Assembly (NCBI RefSeq): GCF_013401435.1
Contig: NZ_JACBGN010000013.1
Span: 1 to 54,933, forward strand
Reading direction: 5' to 3'
Source of the DNA: Streptomyces sp. BR123
GTDB lineage: Bacteria; Actinomycetota; Actinomycetes; Streptomycetales; Streptomycetaceae
Length of the DNA: 54,933 nt
This document shows positions 44,743-54,025 of this stretch, piece by piece (position 1 is the stretch's first letter; each line of letters begins with the position of its first letter). The position numbers and the translations under genes were made by a program. A model generated the notes under the pieces. That model was not told where the DNA came from and made no database searches. It was given only the letters and a program-made list of their open reading frames with translations.

Positions 44743-45504
44743 TCAGCAGAAGATCCACCAGCAGGTCTTCGGCGGCTTCGTCGGCGACGGGCTCGGCAGC
44801 GGCGGAACGGGCTGCGGCGACCCCGTGCCGGAGGCGCTCGGCGAGGGCCGCCCCGACTGCCCGGGCTTTACGGACGGCCCGTTCCCGGCACCCTGCAGCG
44901 ATCCGGACCTCTCCGAGGCGGAGGCCGACGCCTCCGGCCCCGGCTGCGTGCCGCCCCCGGCGGGGTCCCCGGACCGGGACGGCTGCGCGGCGTTCGCACC
45001 GGCCTTCGCCGCGGCCGTGGCCGTGGCCGGCCTCAGCGGGGCCGGAGCGCTGGGCCCGCCGGTACGGCTGGGCAGCGGGGCCGGCTCCTGCGGACCGTCG
45101 TCGTCGGTCAGCATGACGTTCGCCGCCCGGTCGGCGTGGTCACCGTCCGCCATCAGCTGCGCCAGGCCCACCGACCCGCCGACTGCGACCGCGAGGCCGA
45201 GCCCGACCGTGACGAAGGTCCGTCGGCGCCGGCGGTTCGCGGCCCGGGCGCGGGCGCCGGGCCGCCGCTCGGCGGTGCCTCCGGACAGCACGACGAGGGA
45301 ATCCGCGAAGGGGTCCGAGGCCTCCGCCCGCGGCGCCCCCGGGGGCGCGGAGGGCCCGTACTGCACGTCGGCGGATCCGTACGGGGCGGCGGGCGCGAGG
45401 GGGACGCCCGGCACGGCGGGGGGCAGGTACTCGGCCGGGGTTCCGCACCCGGCGCACGCCAATGCGCCGTTGAGGTGCCTCCGGCAGGCGTGGCAGTAGT
45501 CCAT
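44743..45504 (-). CDS. zinc-ribbon membrane protein (SCO2400-like)
   Basis: 253 residues. Zinc ribbon CHAC...CAGC at residues 4-20 (MDYCHACRRHLNGALACAGC), then an Ala/Pro linker, an RRRRRTF stop-transfer and one membrane helix (VTVGLGLAVAVGGSVGLA). The outer part is Ser/Pro/Gly-rich and ends CWWIFC. The layout agrees with a Streptomyces family I recall as SCO2400; function unknown. It diverges from the hypothetical gene at 45584. Confidence 0.75.
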   Translation of the reverse strand: MDYCHACRRHLNGALACAGCGTPAEYLPPAVPGVPLAPAAPYGSADVQYGPSAPPGAPRAEASDPFADSLVVLSGGTAERRPGARARAANRRRRRTFVTVGLGLAVAVGGSVGLAQLMADGDHADRAANVMLTDDDGPQEPAPLPSRTGGPSAPAPLRPATATAAAKAGANAAQPSRSGDPAGGGTQPGPEASASASERSGSLQGAGNGPSVKPGQSGRPSPSASGTGSPQPVPPLPSPSPTKPPKTCWWIFC

Positions 45505-45583
45505 GGCGGATGTGACGCTACGTGGTTTCAGGCCACATTCGCATCGCGGGTTCGTAAAGGTCCTGTGTGGAATCGTGGTCCGC

Positions 45584-46216
45584 ATGACGCCGCTGCCCCC
45601 GCCTCCGACGCCTCCGGACCCGCCGTCCACGCCACCGCCGGGACCTGCGGCTTTCGGCCGGAACGCGTTCCAGCTGGTGCTGCTGCGGCGGATGGCCGAC
45701 TTCCGGCCGGAGCTCGCCGAGGAGGCCCGGCGGCGCCTCGGCGCCTCCCTCACCGAGCAGCGGGAGGCGAACCGGCGCTGGCAGGCGATGGTCCGCTCGC
45801 CCCGCTCCCGCGGGGCCCTGGCGCGCTACCGGTCGGCGCTCGGCCCGCCGGAGTCCACGGCCCGGCGGACCATCGGCGACCTGGAGTGCGAGGCCCTGCT
45901 GTGGCCCCTGCCGCTCTGGCCCGACCTGCGCTTCGAGGTGCTGGCCGCGCCGGACGGGGCCGTGTGGAACGAGTGGCTGGTGCGCGCACCGGGCGCCCCC
46001 GGTCCCGTCCTGCGCGTGCCGGAGGACCTGAGGCCCTGGTCGGCGACGGTGGACGAGGTGGCGCGGGCCTTCGCGCCGGTGCGACCGATGGAGGGCACTG
46101 CGCCGACCCGGTGGCGGCTCGCCTTCACCGCGCAGGGGCGGCCCTGCGTGGCGGAGTTCACGTACGGCCTGCTCCAGCGGGTCTGCGTGGACGGCGCCGA
46201 GTTCGAAGCCCGTTGA
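45584..46216 (+). CDS. hypothetical protein
   Basis: 210 residues beginning MTPLPPPPTPPDPP. A Pro-rich head precedes a helical block (AFQLVLLRRMADFRPELAEE) and a beta-rich C-terminal half (LWPDLRFEVLAAPDGAVWNEW, CVAEFTYGLLQRVCVDG). No family recognised; no export signal. Start chosen after the divergent promoter region; GTG codons at 45566 and 45575 are also open. Confidence 0.6.
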   Translation: MTPLPPPPTPPDPPSTPPPGPAAFGRNAFQLVLLRRMADFRPELAEEARRRLGASLTEQREANRRWQAMVRSPRSRGALARYRSALGPPESTARRTIGDLECEALLWPLPLWPDLRFEVLAAPDGAVWNEWLVRAPGAPGPVLRVPEDLRPWSATVDEVARAFAPVRPMEGTAPTRWRLAFTAQGRPCVAEFTYGLLQRVCVDGAEFEAR

Positions 46217-46240
46217 CCGGAACCCGTGGCGCGCCGGGCG

Positions 46241-46971
46241 TTACCCGGCGAGGAAGGCGCGCACCCCGGCCGAGGCGGCGTCGTCGCCCGGCAGGTCGTT
46301 GTGGCCGAGGCAGCCGACCGCCGTGTTCGCCGCCGCGGCCGGGGAGACGCTGCTGTCCGGGTCGACGACCTCGTCGCAGTCCGAGCGGAAGGTCGCGTAC
46401 CGCACCGCGCCCGGGGTCTCGTCCCCGGAGTTCAGGTTCCGCACCGCGTACGAGTCCGGCTCATGTCCCGGCACGCCCGGTCCCACAGGGAGCAGGCCCA
46501 GGCGGTGGCGGTGCCGTGGTGGGGGCCGGCGAGCGAGACCCAGCGGTCGACGGTCGCGGTGCCGCCGCCGTGTGTGGCGTACCAGCGGCTGACGAGCGAT
46601 CCGAACGAGTGCGAGACGACGTCCACCCGCTCGGCGCCGGTCTGCCGGCGGACCCGGTCGACGTACGCGCCGAGCTGTCCGGCCAGGACCTCGTTGACGG
46701 ACCTGTGGGTGTCGTAGCCCCAGGAGAAGAGCTCCGCGTCCGTGTATCCGGCGGCGCGCAGGTCCGTGCGCAGGGAACCCCGGACGCCGGGGTCGGCGTT
46801 GTGGCCGTGGACGAGGACCACCGGGCGGTGAGGGGGAACCGCCGACGCAGCGGCGGCGTGGGCGGCCGGGAGCGGCGCGAGGAGCACCGTGCCGAACGCG
46901 GCGCAGACCACGGCGCAGAGCGCCGCACGGAGCGTCAGGAGCGCCGTCGGATTCCGGCGGGGCGTCAGCAT
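46241..46971 (-). pseudogene. secreted lipase, single-base frameshift
   Basis: Two overlapping frames make up one Lipase_2/triacylglycerol-lipase-like protein of about 243 residues. Frame 1 (46971 to about 46462) has a signal peptide, RPVVLVHGHNAD and the nucleophile Ser122 in VVSHSFGSLV. Frame 2 (about 46462 to 46241) has NLNSGDETPGAVRYATF, acid EVVDPDSS and the catalytic His in GCLGHNDLPG. The join at CRDM/EPDSY needs ATGGAG, but the sequence has ATGAG, so one G is missing. It is either a recent pseudogene or a sequencing error. The start has AAAGGGGG. Confidence 0.8.
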
Positions 46972-47193
46972 CGGGCCCCCTTTACCTTGTTACGCGCGAG
47001 TAGCGCGGGCGGTGCGGGCACTGTGCTGCCTGTCGGTACAGAAATCCACCCCCGTGCAGCACCTCCCGCCCCGTGTGCGCGCCCCGGCTGGAGCATCTCA
47101 ACGGGCGCCACGCCCCATTCGCCCGAGAAGATATGAAATGCAACCGGCAACAACGCCGGTCTTCCAGCACCAGCGCTCTCGGGAGGACCTGCC

Positions 47194-48231
47194 GTGACCG
47201 TCAGTCTTGAGCAGTTGCGCCGCTGCCACGTCGCCGTCGACCTCGGGGCAGCCAGGACCCGCGTCTACGTCAAGGGCGCCGGCCTCGTCGTCGACGAACC
47301 CAGCGCGGCCGCCGTGAACACCCGCACCGGCGCGCTCATCGCCGTCGGGAGCTTCGCCGAGCGGATGACCGGCCGCACACCCGACTACATCCGGGTCGTC
47401 CGCCCCGTCTCCGGCGGCACCGTCGTCGACATCGACATGGCCCAGCGGATGCTGCGCCACCTGCTCGGCGAGAAGCTGCGCCGCGCCCTGCGCCGCAAGC
47501 CCCGGCTGCGCGCCGCCGCCTGCACCCCGCACGACGCCGACCCGCTCGCCCAGCGGGCCGCCGTGGAGACGATGGTCGGCCTCGGTGCCCGCCGCGTCGA
47601 ACTCGTCGACACCCTGATCGCGGCGGCCGTCGGCTGCGGCCTGCCCGTGGAGCAGCCGACCGCGACGATGATCATGGTGTGCGGGGCCGCCGCCACCCAG
47701 GTCGCCGTCCTCTCCCTCGGCTCGATCGTCACCGCCCAGCGGATCCCCGTCGGCGGCGAGGCCATCGACCACGCCGTCGTCCAGCACCTGCGCCACGCGC
47801 ACGAGCTGATGCTGCCCAGCCAGGCCGTCCGCCCCCTGCAGCTGGCCCTGCACGGCAACGGCATCACCGACGAGGGCCCCGCCTCCACCCTGATCCACGG
47901 CCGCGACGTGGCCACCGGCCTGGCCCGCTCCGTCCACGTCGACACCGCGGCCGTCCGCGACGCCATCCACACCCCGCTGACCGCCGTCCTCGACGGTATC
48001 GGCAAGGTGCTGCGCGACTGCCCGCCGGACCTCGTCGCCGACCTGACGGACCGCGGGATCATGATGGTGGGAGGCAGCGCCCTGCTGCCGGGCCTGGACC
48101 AGATGCTGCGCGACGCCACGGGCATGCCCGTAGCCATCGCGGAGAGGCCGGACGTGTGCGCCGTGCTCGGCCTCGGCGCGATGCTCGAAGGGAAGGTCGC
48201 CCCGATGGTCCTCAACCCGCTGACCGGATGA
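47194..48231 (+). CDS. MreB/Mbl-like actin-family protein
   Basis: 345 residues. An actin-fold ATPase of the MreB group: AVDLGAARTRVYVKG (phosphate 1), GGTVVDIDMAQRML, VGGEAIDHAVVQHL and GIMMVGGSALLPGL (adenosine loop). RRVELVDTLIAAAVGCGLP replaces the normal MreB VxLIEEPMAAAIGAG segment, so it is a diverged paralogue, perhaps Mbl, which in Streptomyces acts in spore-wall assembly. GTG behind GGGAGGA. No mreCD genes are nearby. Confidence 0.85.
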   Translation: MTVSLEQLRRCHVAVDLGAARTRVYVKGAGLVVDEPSAAAVNTRTGALIAVGSFAERMTGRTPDYIRVVRPVSGGTVVDIDMAQRMLRHLLGEKLRRALRRKPRLRAAACTPHDADPLAQRAAVETMVGLGARRVELVDTLIAAAVGCGLPVEQPTATMIMVCGAAATQVAVLSLGSIVTAQRIPVGGEAIDHAVVQHLRHAHELMLPSQAVRPLQLALHGNGITDEGPASTLIHGRDVATGLARSVHVDTAAVRDAIHTPLTAVLDGIGKVLRDCPPDLVADLTDRGIMMVGGSALLPGLDQMLRDATGMPVAIAERPDVCAVLGLGAMLEGKVAPMVLNPLTG

Positions 48232-48535
48232 CCCCGGCCAGGGAGCCCGCCGCCCCCGACGGGGAGCCGGTCTCCCCGTGCTGCCGGAAGCAGTCCTCGG
48301 CGTCGGCTCGGAACCGGACCAGGAGGCCGCCCTCCAGCACGTCGCGGACCCGCCGCCGAGCTGTGCACAGCCCGCTGTGGAACGCCCGGAGTCGTCGACC
48401 CCGGGCGCGTCCGGCTGAGCGAGCCGTACACGGCCGTGGTGACCGGGGCCGAACGGGCCGCGACACCCCGGCTGCCCGACGGCCGGGCGGCATCCTCGGC
48501 GCCCTCAGGAGGGGCGGGGACGTGAAGCGGCGGGT
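48232..48535. other. no intact gene; possible coding relic
   Basis: About 300 bases between the MreB-like gene and the Lrp gene. One stretch reads LPEAVLGVGSEPDQEAALQH, which recalls the N-terminal part of GAF/SpoIIE-type proteins, but stops and frame changes follow. Confidence 0.3.
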
Positions 48536-48988
48536 TCAGGCAGTGTTCGGGCCGGACGGCGGCCGCTGCGCCGCCCGCAGCGCGAGCCGGGTGCTGGACT
48601 GCGCCACCCCTGTCTCCCGCTTGAGGCGGCGCAGCAGGGCGTCCAGCGCGGCCGGATCAGCGGCCCGGGCCCGTACGAGGTAGTCGTACTCGCCCGTCAC
48701 GTGCACCACCTCGGTGATCCCCGGCAGTCCGGCGACGCGCTGCTCGAACTCCTCGTTGGTGGTGTCCGGGCGGAGCGTGAGGTCGATGAAGACGACGAGC
48801 CCGCCCCGGGTGTCGGCAGCCGGATCCACGATGACCGTGAACCCGCGGATCACCCCGTCGCGCAGCATCCGCCGGACGCGGTCGGCAGCAGCGTTGGCGC
48901 TGAGTCCGACGCGGACGCCGAGGTCCCGGTACGAGATCCGCGCATCCTGCTGCAGGATGCCGAGGATTTCCCTGTCCAAGCGGTCCAT
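48536..48988 (-). CDS. Lrp/AsnC-family regulator
   Basis: 150 residues. HTH: LDREILGILQQDARISYRDL then GLSANAAADRVRRM. The RAM effector domain includes EVVHVTGEYDYLVRARAADP. Such proteins respond to amino acids. It diverges from a LysE-type exporter across 70 bases, the classical LysG/LysE or Lrp/exporter arrangement, so it most likely activates that gene. Confidence 0.93.
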   Translation of the reverse strand: MDRLDREILGILQQDARISYRDLGVRVGLSANAAADRVRRMLRDGVIRGFTVIVDPAADTRGGLVVFIDLTLRPDTTNEEFEQRVAGLPGITEVVHVTGEYDYLVRARAADPAALDALLRRLKRETGVAQSSTRLALRAAQRPPSGPNTA

Positions 48989-49058
48989 GCCGCGATTCTC
49001 GCAGCGGCGGCCGATAATCGCTGCCGCGGCCGCCGCCGCGCACCGCACTCTGCCGGGC

Positions 49059-49736
49059 ATGACCGAACTACTGACTCCCGCCCTGGCGGGCACGGTCGCC
49101 GGGCTCGGCGTGGCGATGCCGATGGGCGCGATGAGCGTGCTGCTGCTGCAGGAGGCGATGCGCGACCGCCGGACGGCCGTGGCCGCGGCGGCGGGCATCG
49201 CCGCCGTGGACCTCGGCTACGCGGCCCTGGCCACCGCGCTCGGGCCCTGGGTGGCCTCCCACGTGGCCCCGGTCGAGGCCTGGATCCGGCTGGCCGCGGC
49301 AGCGATCCTGCTGGCCATCGCCGCGCACGGCCTGCGGGGTGCCGCCCGGGAGCCGGGTCCCGCAGCCTCCGACCCCACGGCCCCCGACTCCACGGCCCGC
49401 GATCCCGGGGCCGCGGCCGATCGCAGCACCGGCCATCGCGGTGGCCGCGCCAGGGCCTTCGCCCGCTACGTCGGCCTCACCGCCGTGAACCCCACCACCG
49501 CCCTCTACTTCGCCGCCCTCACCACCGCCCAGGCCGCCACCCTGCACACCGCCGCCTCCGCCGCCGCCTTCCTCACCGGGGTCGCCGCCGCCTCCCTCCT
49601 GTGGCAGCAGACCCTCGTCGCCGTCGGGGCCCTCGCCGGACGCAAGGTGCCCGCCCGGGTCCGCGTCTGGACCTTCCGCCTCGGCTACGGCCTCGTCGCC
49701 GCCTACGCCGTGAAGGTCGCCCTCCCGCTGCCGTAA
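49059..49736 (+). CDS. LysE/RhtB-type amino-acid exporter
   Basis: 225 residues, about six membrane segments. N-terminal GLGVAMPMGAMSVLLLQEAM replaces the usual PGP motif, and LTAVNPTTALYFAAL matches the NPK/NP signature. A charged cytoplasmic loop (residues about 97-130) is low-complexity. It exports amino acids or related compounds under the adjacent Lrp regulator. Confidence 0.9.
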   Translation: MTELLTPALAGTVAGLGVAMPMGAMSVLLLQEAMRDRRTAVAAAAGIAAVDLGYAALATALGPWVASHVAPVEAWIRLAAAAILLAIAAHGLRGAAREPGPAASDPTAPDSTARDPGAAADRSTGHRGGRARAFARYVGLTAVNPTTALYFAALTTAQAATLHTAASAAAFLTGVAAASLLWQQTLVAVGALAGRKVPARVRVWTFRLGYGLVAAYAVKVALPLP

Positions 49737-49753
49737 CCCCCTAGGGTGACCCC

Positions 49754-51094
49754 GTGACGACCCGCCTCTCGGCCCGCGCGGCCATCGCCTCCGTGACCGA
49801 CCCCGGAAGCTTCGCCGAACTGCCCGTGGTCCCACGGGAGTCGGCCGACGACGGCCCACTGGGCTGGACCGGCTACGACGCCTCCCGGGCCCGTGCCGCC
49901 GAACGCACCGGCGAGGAGGAATCCGCGGTCGTCGGGACCGCCCTCGTCGGAGGCCGGCAAGTGGTGCTGGTCGCCTTCGAGTTCGGCTTCCTCGGCGGCT
50001 CCCTCGGCGAACGCACCGGCGACCGGCTCGAAGCGGCGTACGGCCACGCCCGCGAGCACCGCCTTCCGCTGGTGTCCCTGATCGCCACCGGCGGCTCCCG
50101 GATGCAGGAGGGCATGCTCGCGCTGGCCCAACTCCAGCGGGTGGCCCGCCAGTCCGTCCTGACCCGGGCCGCCGGGCTCCCCCAGATCGCCGTCCTGCGC
50201 GATCCCACCACCGGCGGCGGCTGGGCCACCCTCGGCGCCGGAGCGGACGTCGTCCTCGCCCTCCCGGGCGCCCAGGTCGGCTTCGCCGGGTCCAGGGTGC
50301 GGCCCGCAGACGCCGACCCGGCGGCCTACACCGCGGAGAGCCAGTACGCCGCCGGGCACGTGGACGCGGTGGTGGAACCGGCCCGGCTGCCCGGCCTGCT
50401 GGCCGATTGGCTCCGGGTGCTGGCCGCGCCCCGCCCGGCCGGGCCGGTCGAACCCCCCGCCGCCCTGGCCGACGTGGCGCCCCCGGCCGACGGCTGGGAC
50501 GCCGTACGCCAGGCCCGGCACCCCGCCCGGCCGCACGCCGAGGCCTACCTGGACGCGTACTTCACGCTGCGCCTGCCCCTGTCCGGAGACCGGGCCGGGG
50601 GCACCGACCCCGGCATGCTGTGCGGCTTCGGGCTGCGCGAGGGCCGGGCCGTCGCGTACGCCGCCCAGTGCGGCACGGCGACCCGCCCGGCGGGATACCG
50701 CACGGCCGCCCGCGTGATCCGCCTCGCGGACCGGCTCGGCATCCCCGTGCTGACCCTGGTGGACACCCCCGGCGCGGCCAACGACGCCGCGGCCGAGCGG
50801 GCGGGGGCCGGCGCGGCCATCGCCGACACCTTCGCGGCGGTCGCGGCGGCCACGGTCCCGGTCACGACCCTCCTCATCGGCGAGGGCGGCTCCGGCGGGG
50901 CCCTTGCACTGGCGGCTCCGGGCAACACCTGGGCCACCCCGGACAGCTACTTCTCCGTCATCGCCCCCGAGCTGGCCGCGGCCATCCTCAAACGGCCCCC
51001 GTCCGAGGCCCCGGCCACCGCGGACCAGCTCCGCATCCGCCCCCAGGACCTCGTGGCCCTGGGCGTCGCCCGCGGCGTGGTCGGCCCCGCCTGA
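49754..51094 (+). CDS. fused acyl-CoA carboxylase carboxyltransferase
   Basis: 446 residues. The N-terminal half is AccD/beta-like with ATGGSRMQEGM (about 111-121) and TTGGGWATLGAGADV. The C-terminal half is AccA/alpha-like with LTLVDTPGAAND and GEGGSGGALALA (about 376-387). No Cys4 zinc ribbon of bacterial AccD is present. It would transfer carboxyl from carboxybiotin to an acyl-CoA. No biotin carboxylase is nearby, so the partner must be elsewhere. Confidence 0.9.
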   Translation: MTTRLSARAAIASVTDPGSFAELPVVPRESADDGPLGWTGYDASRARAAERTGEEESAVVGTALVGGRQVVLVAFEFGFLGGSLGERTGDRLEAAYGHAREHRLPLVSLIATGGSRMQEGMLALAQLQRVARQSVLTRAAGLPQIAVLRDPTTGGGWATLGAGADVVLALPGAQVGFAGSRVRPADADPAAYTAESQYAAGHVDAVVEPARLPGLLADWLRVLAAPRPAGPVEPPAALADVAPPADGWDAVRQARHPARPHAEAYLDAYFTLRLPLSGDRAGGTDPGMLCGFGLREGRAVAYAAQCGTATRPAGYRTAARVIRLADRLGIPVLTLVDTPGAANDAAAERAGAGAAIADTFAAVAAATVPVTTLLIGEGGSGGALALAAPGNTWATPDSYFSVIAPELAAAILKRPPSEAPATADQLRIRPQDLVALGVARGVVGPA

Positions 51095-51139
51095 CCGCCG
51101 CGGCCAAGTCCAAGGCCACGTCCACGTCCACGGCTACGG

Positions 51140-52432
51140 CTACGGCTGCGGCGAGCGGGCGTCGTAGCGGGCGAAGCCGCGCCAGCGGGCGGCGAGCAGC
51201 GCAAGGACCAGGACACAGGCGAGGCCGCCGCCCGTGATCGCCGCCGTCGGGGAGGCGAGGTCGCCGACGGTCCCGGCGAGGAAGTCACCGAGCCGCGGAC
51301 CGCCCGCGACGACCACGATGAAGACGCCCTGGAGGCGGCCGCGCATCTCGTCGGGGGTGGCGGCCTGCATCATCGTGGAGCGGAACACCATGGACACCGT
51401 GTCCGCGCAGCCGGCCAGGGCCAGGAAGAACAGGCCGAGCCACAGGTTCCGGGTGAGCCCGAACACGGCCACGGCCATCCCCCACGCGGCCACGGACAGC
51501 AGGATCGCCAGCCCGTGCCGCCGGATCCGGCCCTGCCAGCCGGAGAACAGCCCGCCGAGCAGCGCCCCGACGGCGGGCGCGGCCGCGAGCAGGCCGACGG
51601 TGGTGGCGTCGCCGCCGTACCAGAGCACGGCCACGGCCGGGAACAACGCCTTGGGCTGGGCCAGGACCATCGCGGCCAGGTCGGAGAAGAAGGTCATCCG
51701 GATGTTGGGCCGGGTCCCCAGGAACCGCAGCCCGTCGAGGACGGACGCTCTCCCGCGCTTGCCGCCCTCCCGGTCGGGCAGCATCGCCGGCAGCCGCCAC
51801 ATCGCGTAGAGCGCGGCGGTGAAGGCGACGGCGTCGATCAGGTACGCGGCCTCGTAGCCCCAGCGGCCGACGACGAGCCCGCCGAGGACCGGCCCGAGCA
51901 TGGCCCCGGAGGTCATCGTCACCGAGTTCAGCGCGTTGGCGGCGGGCAGCTGCCCGGCCGGCAGCAGCCGGGGGATCATGGCGGACCGGGCGGGCCCGTT
52001 GAGGGCACCGCAGACCGCCTGCAGCGCGACGATCGCGTACAGCAGCCAGACCCGGTGGTAGCCGGCCAGCGCGGCACCTGCCGGCAGCACCGACAGGGCG
52101 GCCATGCCCAGGGAGCTGTACAGGCCGAGCTTGCGCCGGTCCACGGTGTCGGCGATGGCACCGCCGTACAGCCCGAAGACGACGAGCGGGACGAACGAGA
52201 AGAGCCCGACGAGGCCGACCGAGAAGCTGGAGCCGGTGATGTCGTAGACCTGGAGCGAGATCGCGAGGGCGGTCATCGCCTGGCCCATCCAGGAGATGGT
52301 GCTGCCGACCCACAGCCGCCGGTAGTCGGGCGAGGTGCGCAGCGGGGTGAGGTCGGCGAATATCCGTGAGGAGCGCCGCGCGGGTGCGGACCCGGGGGCG
52401 GGCGTGGGCGTGGATGCGCTCGTACCGGTCAC
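51140..52432 (-). CDS. MFS transporter (EntS/MFS_3 type)
   Basis: 430 residues, 12 membrane segments. LWVGSTISWMGQAMTALAI, FGLYGGAIADTVDRRKLGLY and the mid-protein GPARSAMIPRLLPAGQLPAANAL are typical of MFS_3 exporters. The GTG is preceded by TATCAT with no Shine-Dalgarno, so a leaderless message is likely. Substrate unknown (siderophore or drug). Confidence 0.92.
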   Translation of the reverse strand: MTGTSASTPTPAPGSAPARRSSRIFADLTPLRTSPDYRRLWVGSTISWMGQAMTALAISLQVYDITGSSFSVGLVGLFSFVPLVVFGLYGGAIADTVDRRKLGLYSSLGMAALSVLPAGAALAGYHRVWLLYAIVALQAVCGALNGPARSAMIPRLLPAGQLPAANALNSVTMTSGAMLGPVLGGLVVGRWGYEAAYLIDAVAFTAALYAMWRLPAMLPDREGGKRGRASVLDGLRFLGTRPNIRMTFFSDLAAMVLAQPKALFPAVAVLWYGGDATTVGLLAAAPAVGALLGGLFSGWQGRIRRHGLAILLSVAAWGMAVAVFGLTRNLWLGLFFLALAGCADTVSMVFRSTMMQAATPDEMRGRLQGVFIVVVAGGPRLGDFLAGTVGDLASPTAAITGGGLACVLVLALLAARWRGFARYDARSPQP

Positions 52433-52647
52433 AGCGGATGATAACCGGCGGCGCGCCCGCGGACCCGGAGCCGGAGCGCCGCCCCTCACGCATCCGCCAC
52501 AGTCGCCCCACCCGGATCCGCGGTTGCAGGCCGCGCGGATTCTTGCCGGTAACTCGCCATCCCCCCAGGACATTTGACTGAATCGACGCGCGCTCGCCGC
52601 CTGGTGTCGGCTCATGATGAAACGACTCGTATGTCCAGGGAGGCGTA

Positions 52648-53847
52648 GTGATCGAACCTGGCAACAGCACCACGAGCACCGACACCACGGGCACCGGCAG
52701 CACGGGCACCAAAAGCACGGGCGACACCGCCAGCGCGGACAACGACGTCCACGCGCCCCTGACGGTCGGGGTCGAGGAGGAATTCCTGCTCGTCGACGCC
52801 CGCACCTTCCGGGTGGTCCCGGCCGCCCCCCGGGTCCTCGAAACCGCCGCGGGCCTCCCCCACGAGGTCCATGCAGAAGGCACCCGCTACCAGGTGGAAA
52901 TCTCCACCCCGGTCGCCGACTCGGCCCCGAAGCTGCGCGAGGAGCTGGCGGCGCTGCGCCGCACCCTCTCCCGGGCGGCCCGCGCCCACGGCTGCCGGCT
53001 GCTGGCCGCGCCCTCACCGGTCATGGCCGTCGAGGGGCCGCTGCACCTGACGGACGACGAGCCGCGCCAGCGCGAGCAGCACCGCCGCTTCGGCGCGCTC
53101 ACCGACACCCTGGTCAGCTGCGGCCGCCACATCCACATCGGCACCTTCGACGTGGACACGGCCGTCGCCGTGTCCAACCGGGTCAGACCGTGGCTGCCCA
53201 CCCTGATCGCGCTGGCCGCCAACTCGCCGTTCTGGGGCGGCCGCGACACGGCGCACGCCAGCTGGCGCGCGATGGCCTGGTCGGGCTGGCCCTCGGCGGG
53301 CCTGCCCCCGCACTTCACGTCCACGGCCCACTTCCGGCGCTCGGTGCAGGACCTGCTCGGCTCCGGGGCGGCCCTGGACACCAAGATGGTCTACTGGGAC
53401 CTCCGCCCGTCCGGACACTGGCCGACGCTCGAGATCCGGGCGCCCGACATGTCCTCGGACATCGACACCGCCATCCTCCAGGCGGAACTGGTCCGCGCCC
53501 TGGTGGCCAGCGTCCTCGGGGACATCGCGCAGGGGCGCCCCGAGCCGGTCGTACGGGACGAGGTCCTGTACCTGGCGCGCTGGCGGGCGGCTCACGACGG
53601 ACTGGAGGGCTTCGGCCTGGACCCGTACACGGGGGCCGAGCTCCCGGCGGCGGACCTGGCGGAGGCCCTGCTCGACCTGGTGGCCCCGGAGCTGGCCGCC
53701 TGCGGCGAACTGGACCACGCGGCGGAAACCCTGGGGCGCCTGCTCCGCGACGGCTCGGGCGCCCACCGCCAGCGCGCGGCGTACGCCCGCCGCCAGGACC
53801 TGCGGGACGTACTGCGCCACCTCGCGGACGAAACGGAGGACGTCTGA
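52648..53847 (+). CDS. YbdK-type carboxylate-amine ligase (GCS2 family)
   Basis: 399 residues. The core starts TVGVEEEFLLVDARTF; then EGTRYQVEISTPV, the metal segment CGRHIHIGTFDVD and EIRAPDMSSDIDTA. ATP-dependent joining of glutamate to an amine such as cysteine, with weak activity in E. coli YbdK. Residues 1-33 are a Thr/Ser/Gly repeat encoded by imperfect short repeats, likely disordered. GTG with GGGAGG. No ergothioneine genes are nearby, arguing against EgtA. Confidence 0.88.
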   Translation: MIEPGNSTTSTDTTGTGSTGTKSTGDTASADNDVHAPLTVGVEEEFLLVDARTFRVVPAAPRVLETAAGLPHEVHAEGTRYQVEISTPVADSAPKLREELAALRRTLSRAARAHGCRLLAAPSPVMAVEGPLHLTDDEPRQREQHRRFGALTDTLVSCGRHIHIGTFDVDTAVAVSNRVRPWLPTLIALAANSPFWGGRDTAHASWRAMAWSGWPSAGLPPHFTSTAHFRRSVQDLLGSGAALDTKMVYWDLRPSGHWPTLEIRAPDMSSDIDTAILQAELVRALVASVLGDIAQGRPEPVVRDEVLYLARWRAAHDGLEGFGLDPYTGAELPAADLAEALLDLVAPELAACGELDHAAETLGRLLRDGSGAHRQRAAYARRQDLRDVLRHLADETEDV

Positions 53848-53985
53848 CCCCTCCGGGCCGCAGGCGGGCCACCCCTCCGCCCCCGGCCGACCCGACACCC
53901 CGGGCCGGAACCCCGGACACCGGCGTGACGACCGCCACACCCGTGGCTTCCGGCACCCCGAGCCCACGCACCCCGGAAAACACCA

Positions 53986-54021
53986 AAGCCGCAGGTGCAA
54001 TCGTTTCTGCACCTGCGGCTT
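53986..54021 (-). terminator. terminator after the CAT-anticodon tRNA
   Basis: AAGCCGCAGGTGCA pairs with TGCACCTGCGGCTT (perfect 14 bases), 3' of the tRNA on the minus strand. Confidence 0.8.
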
Positions 54022-54025
54022 GCGG

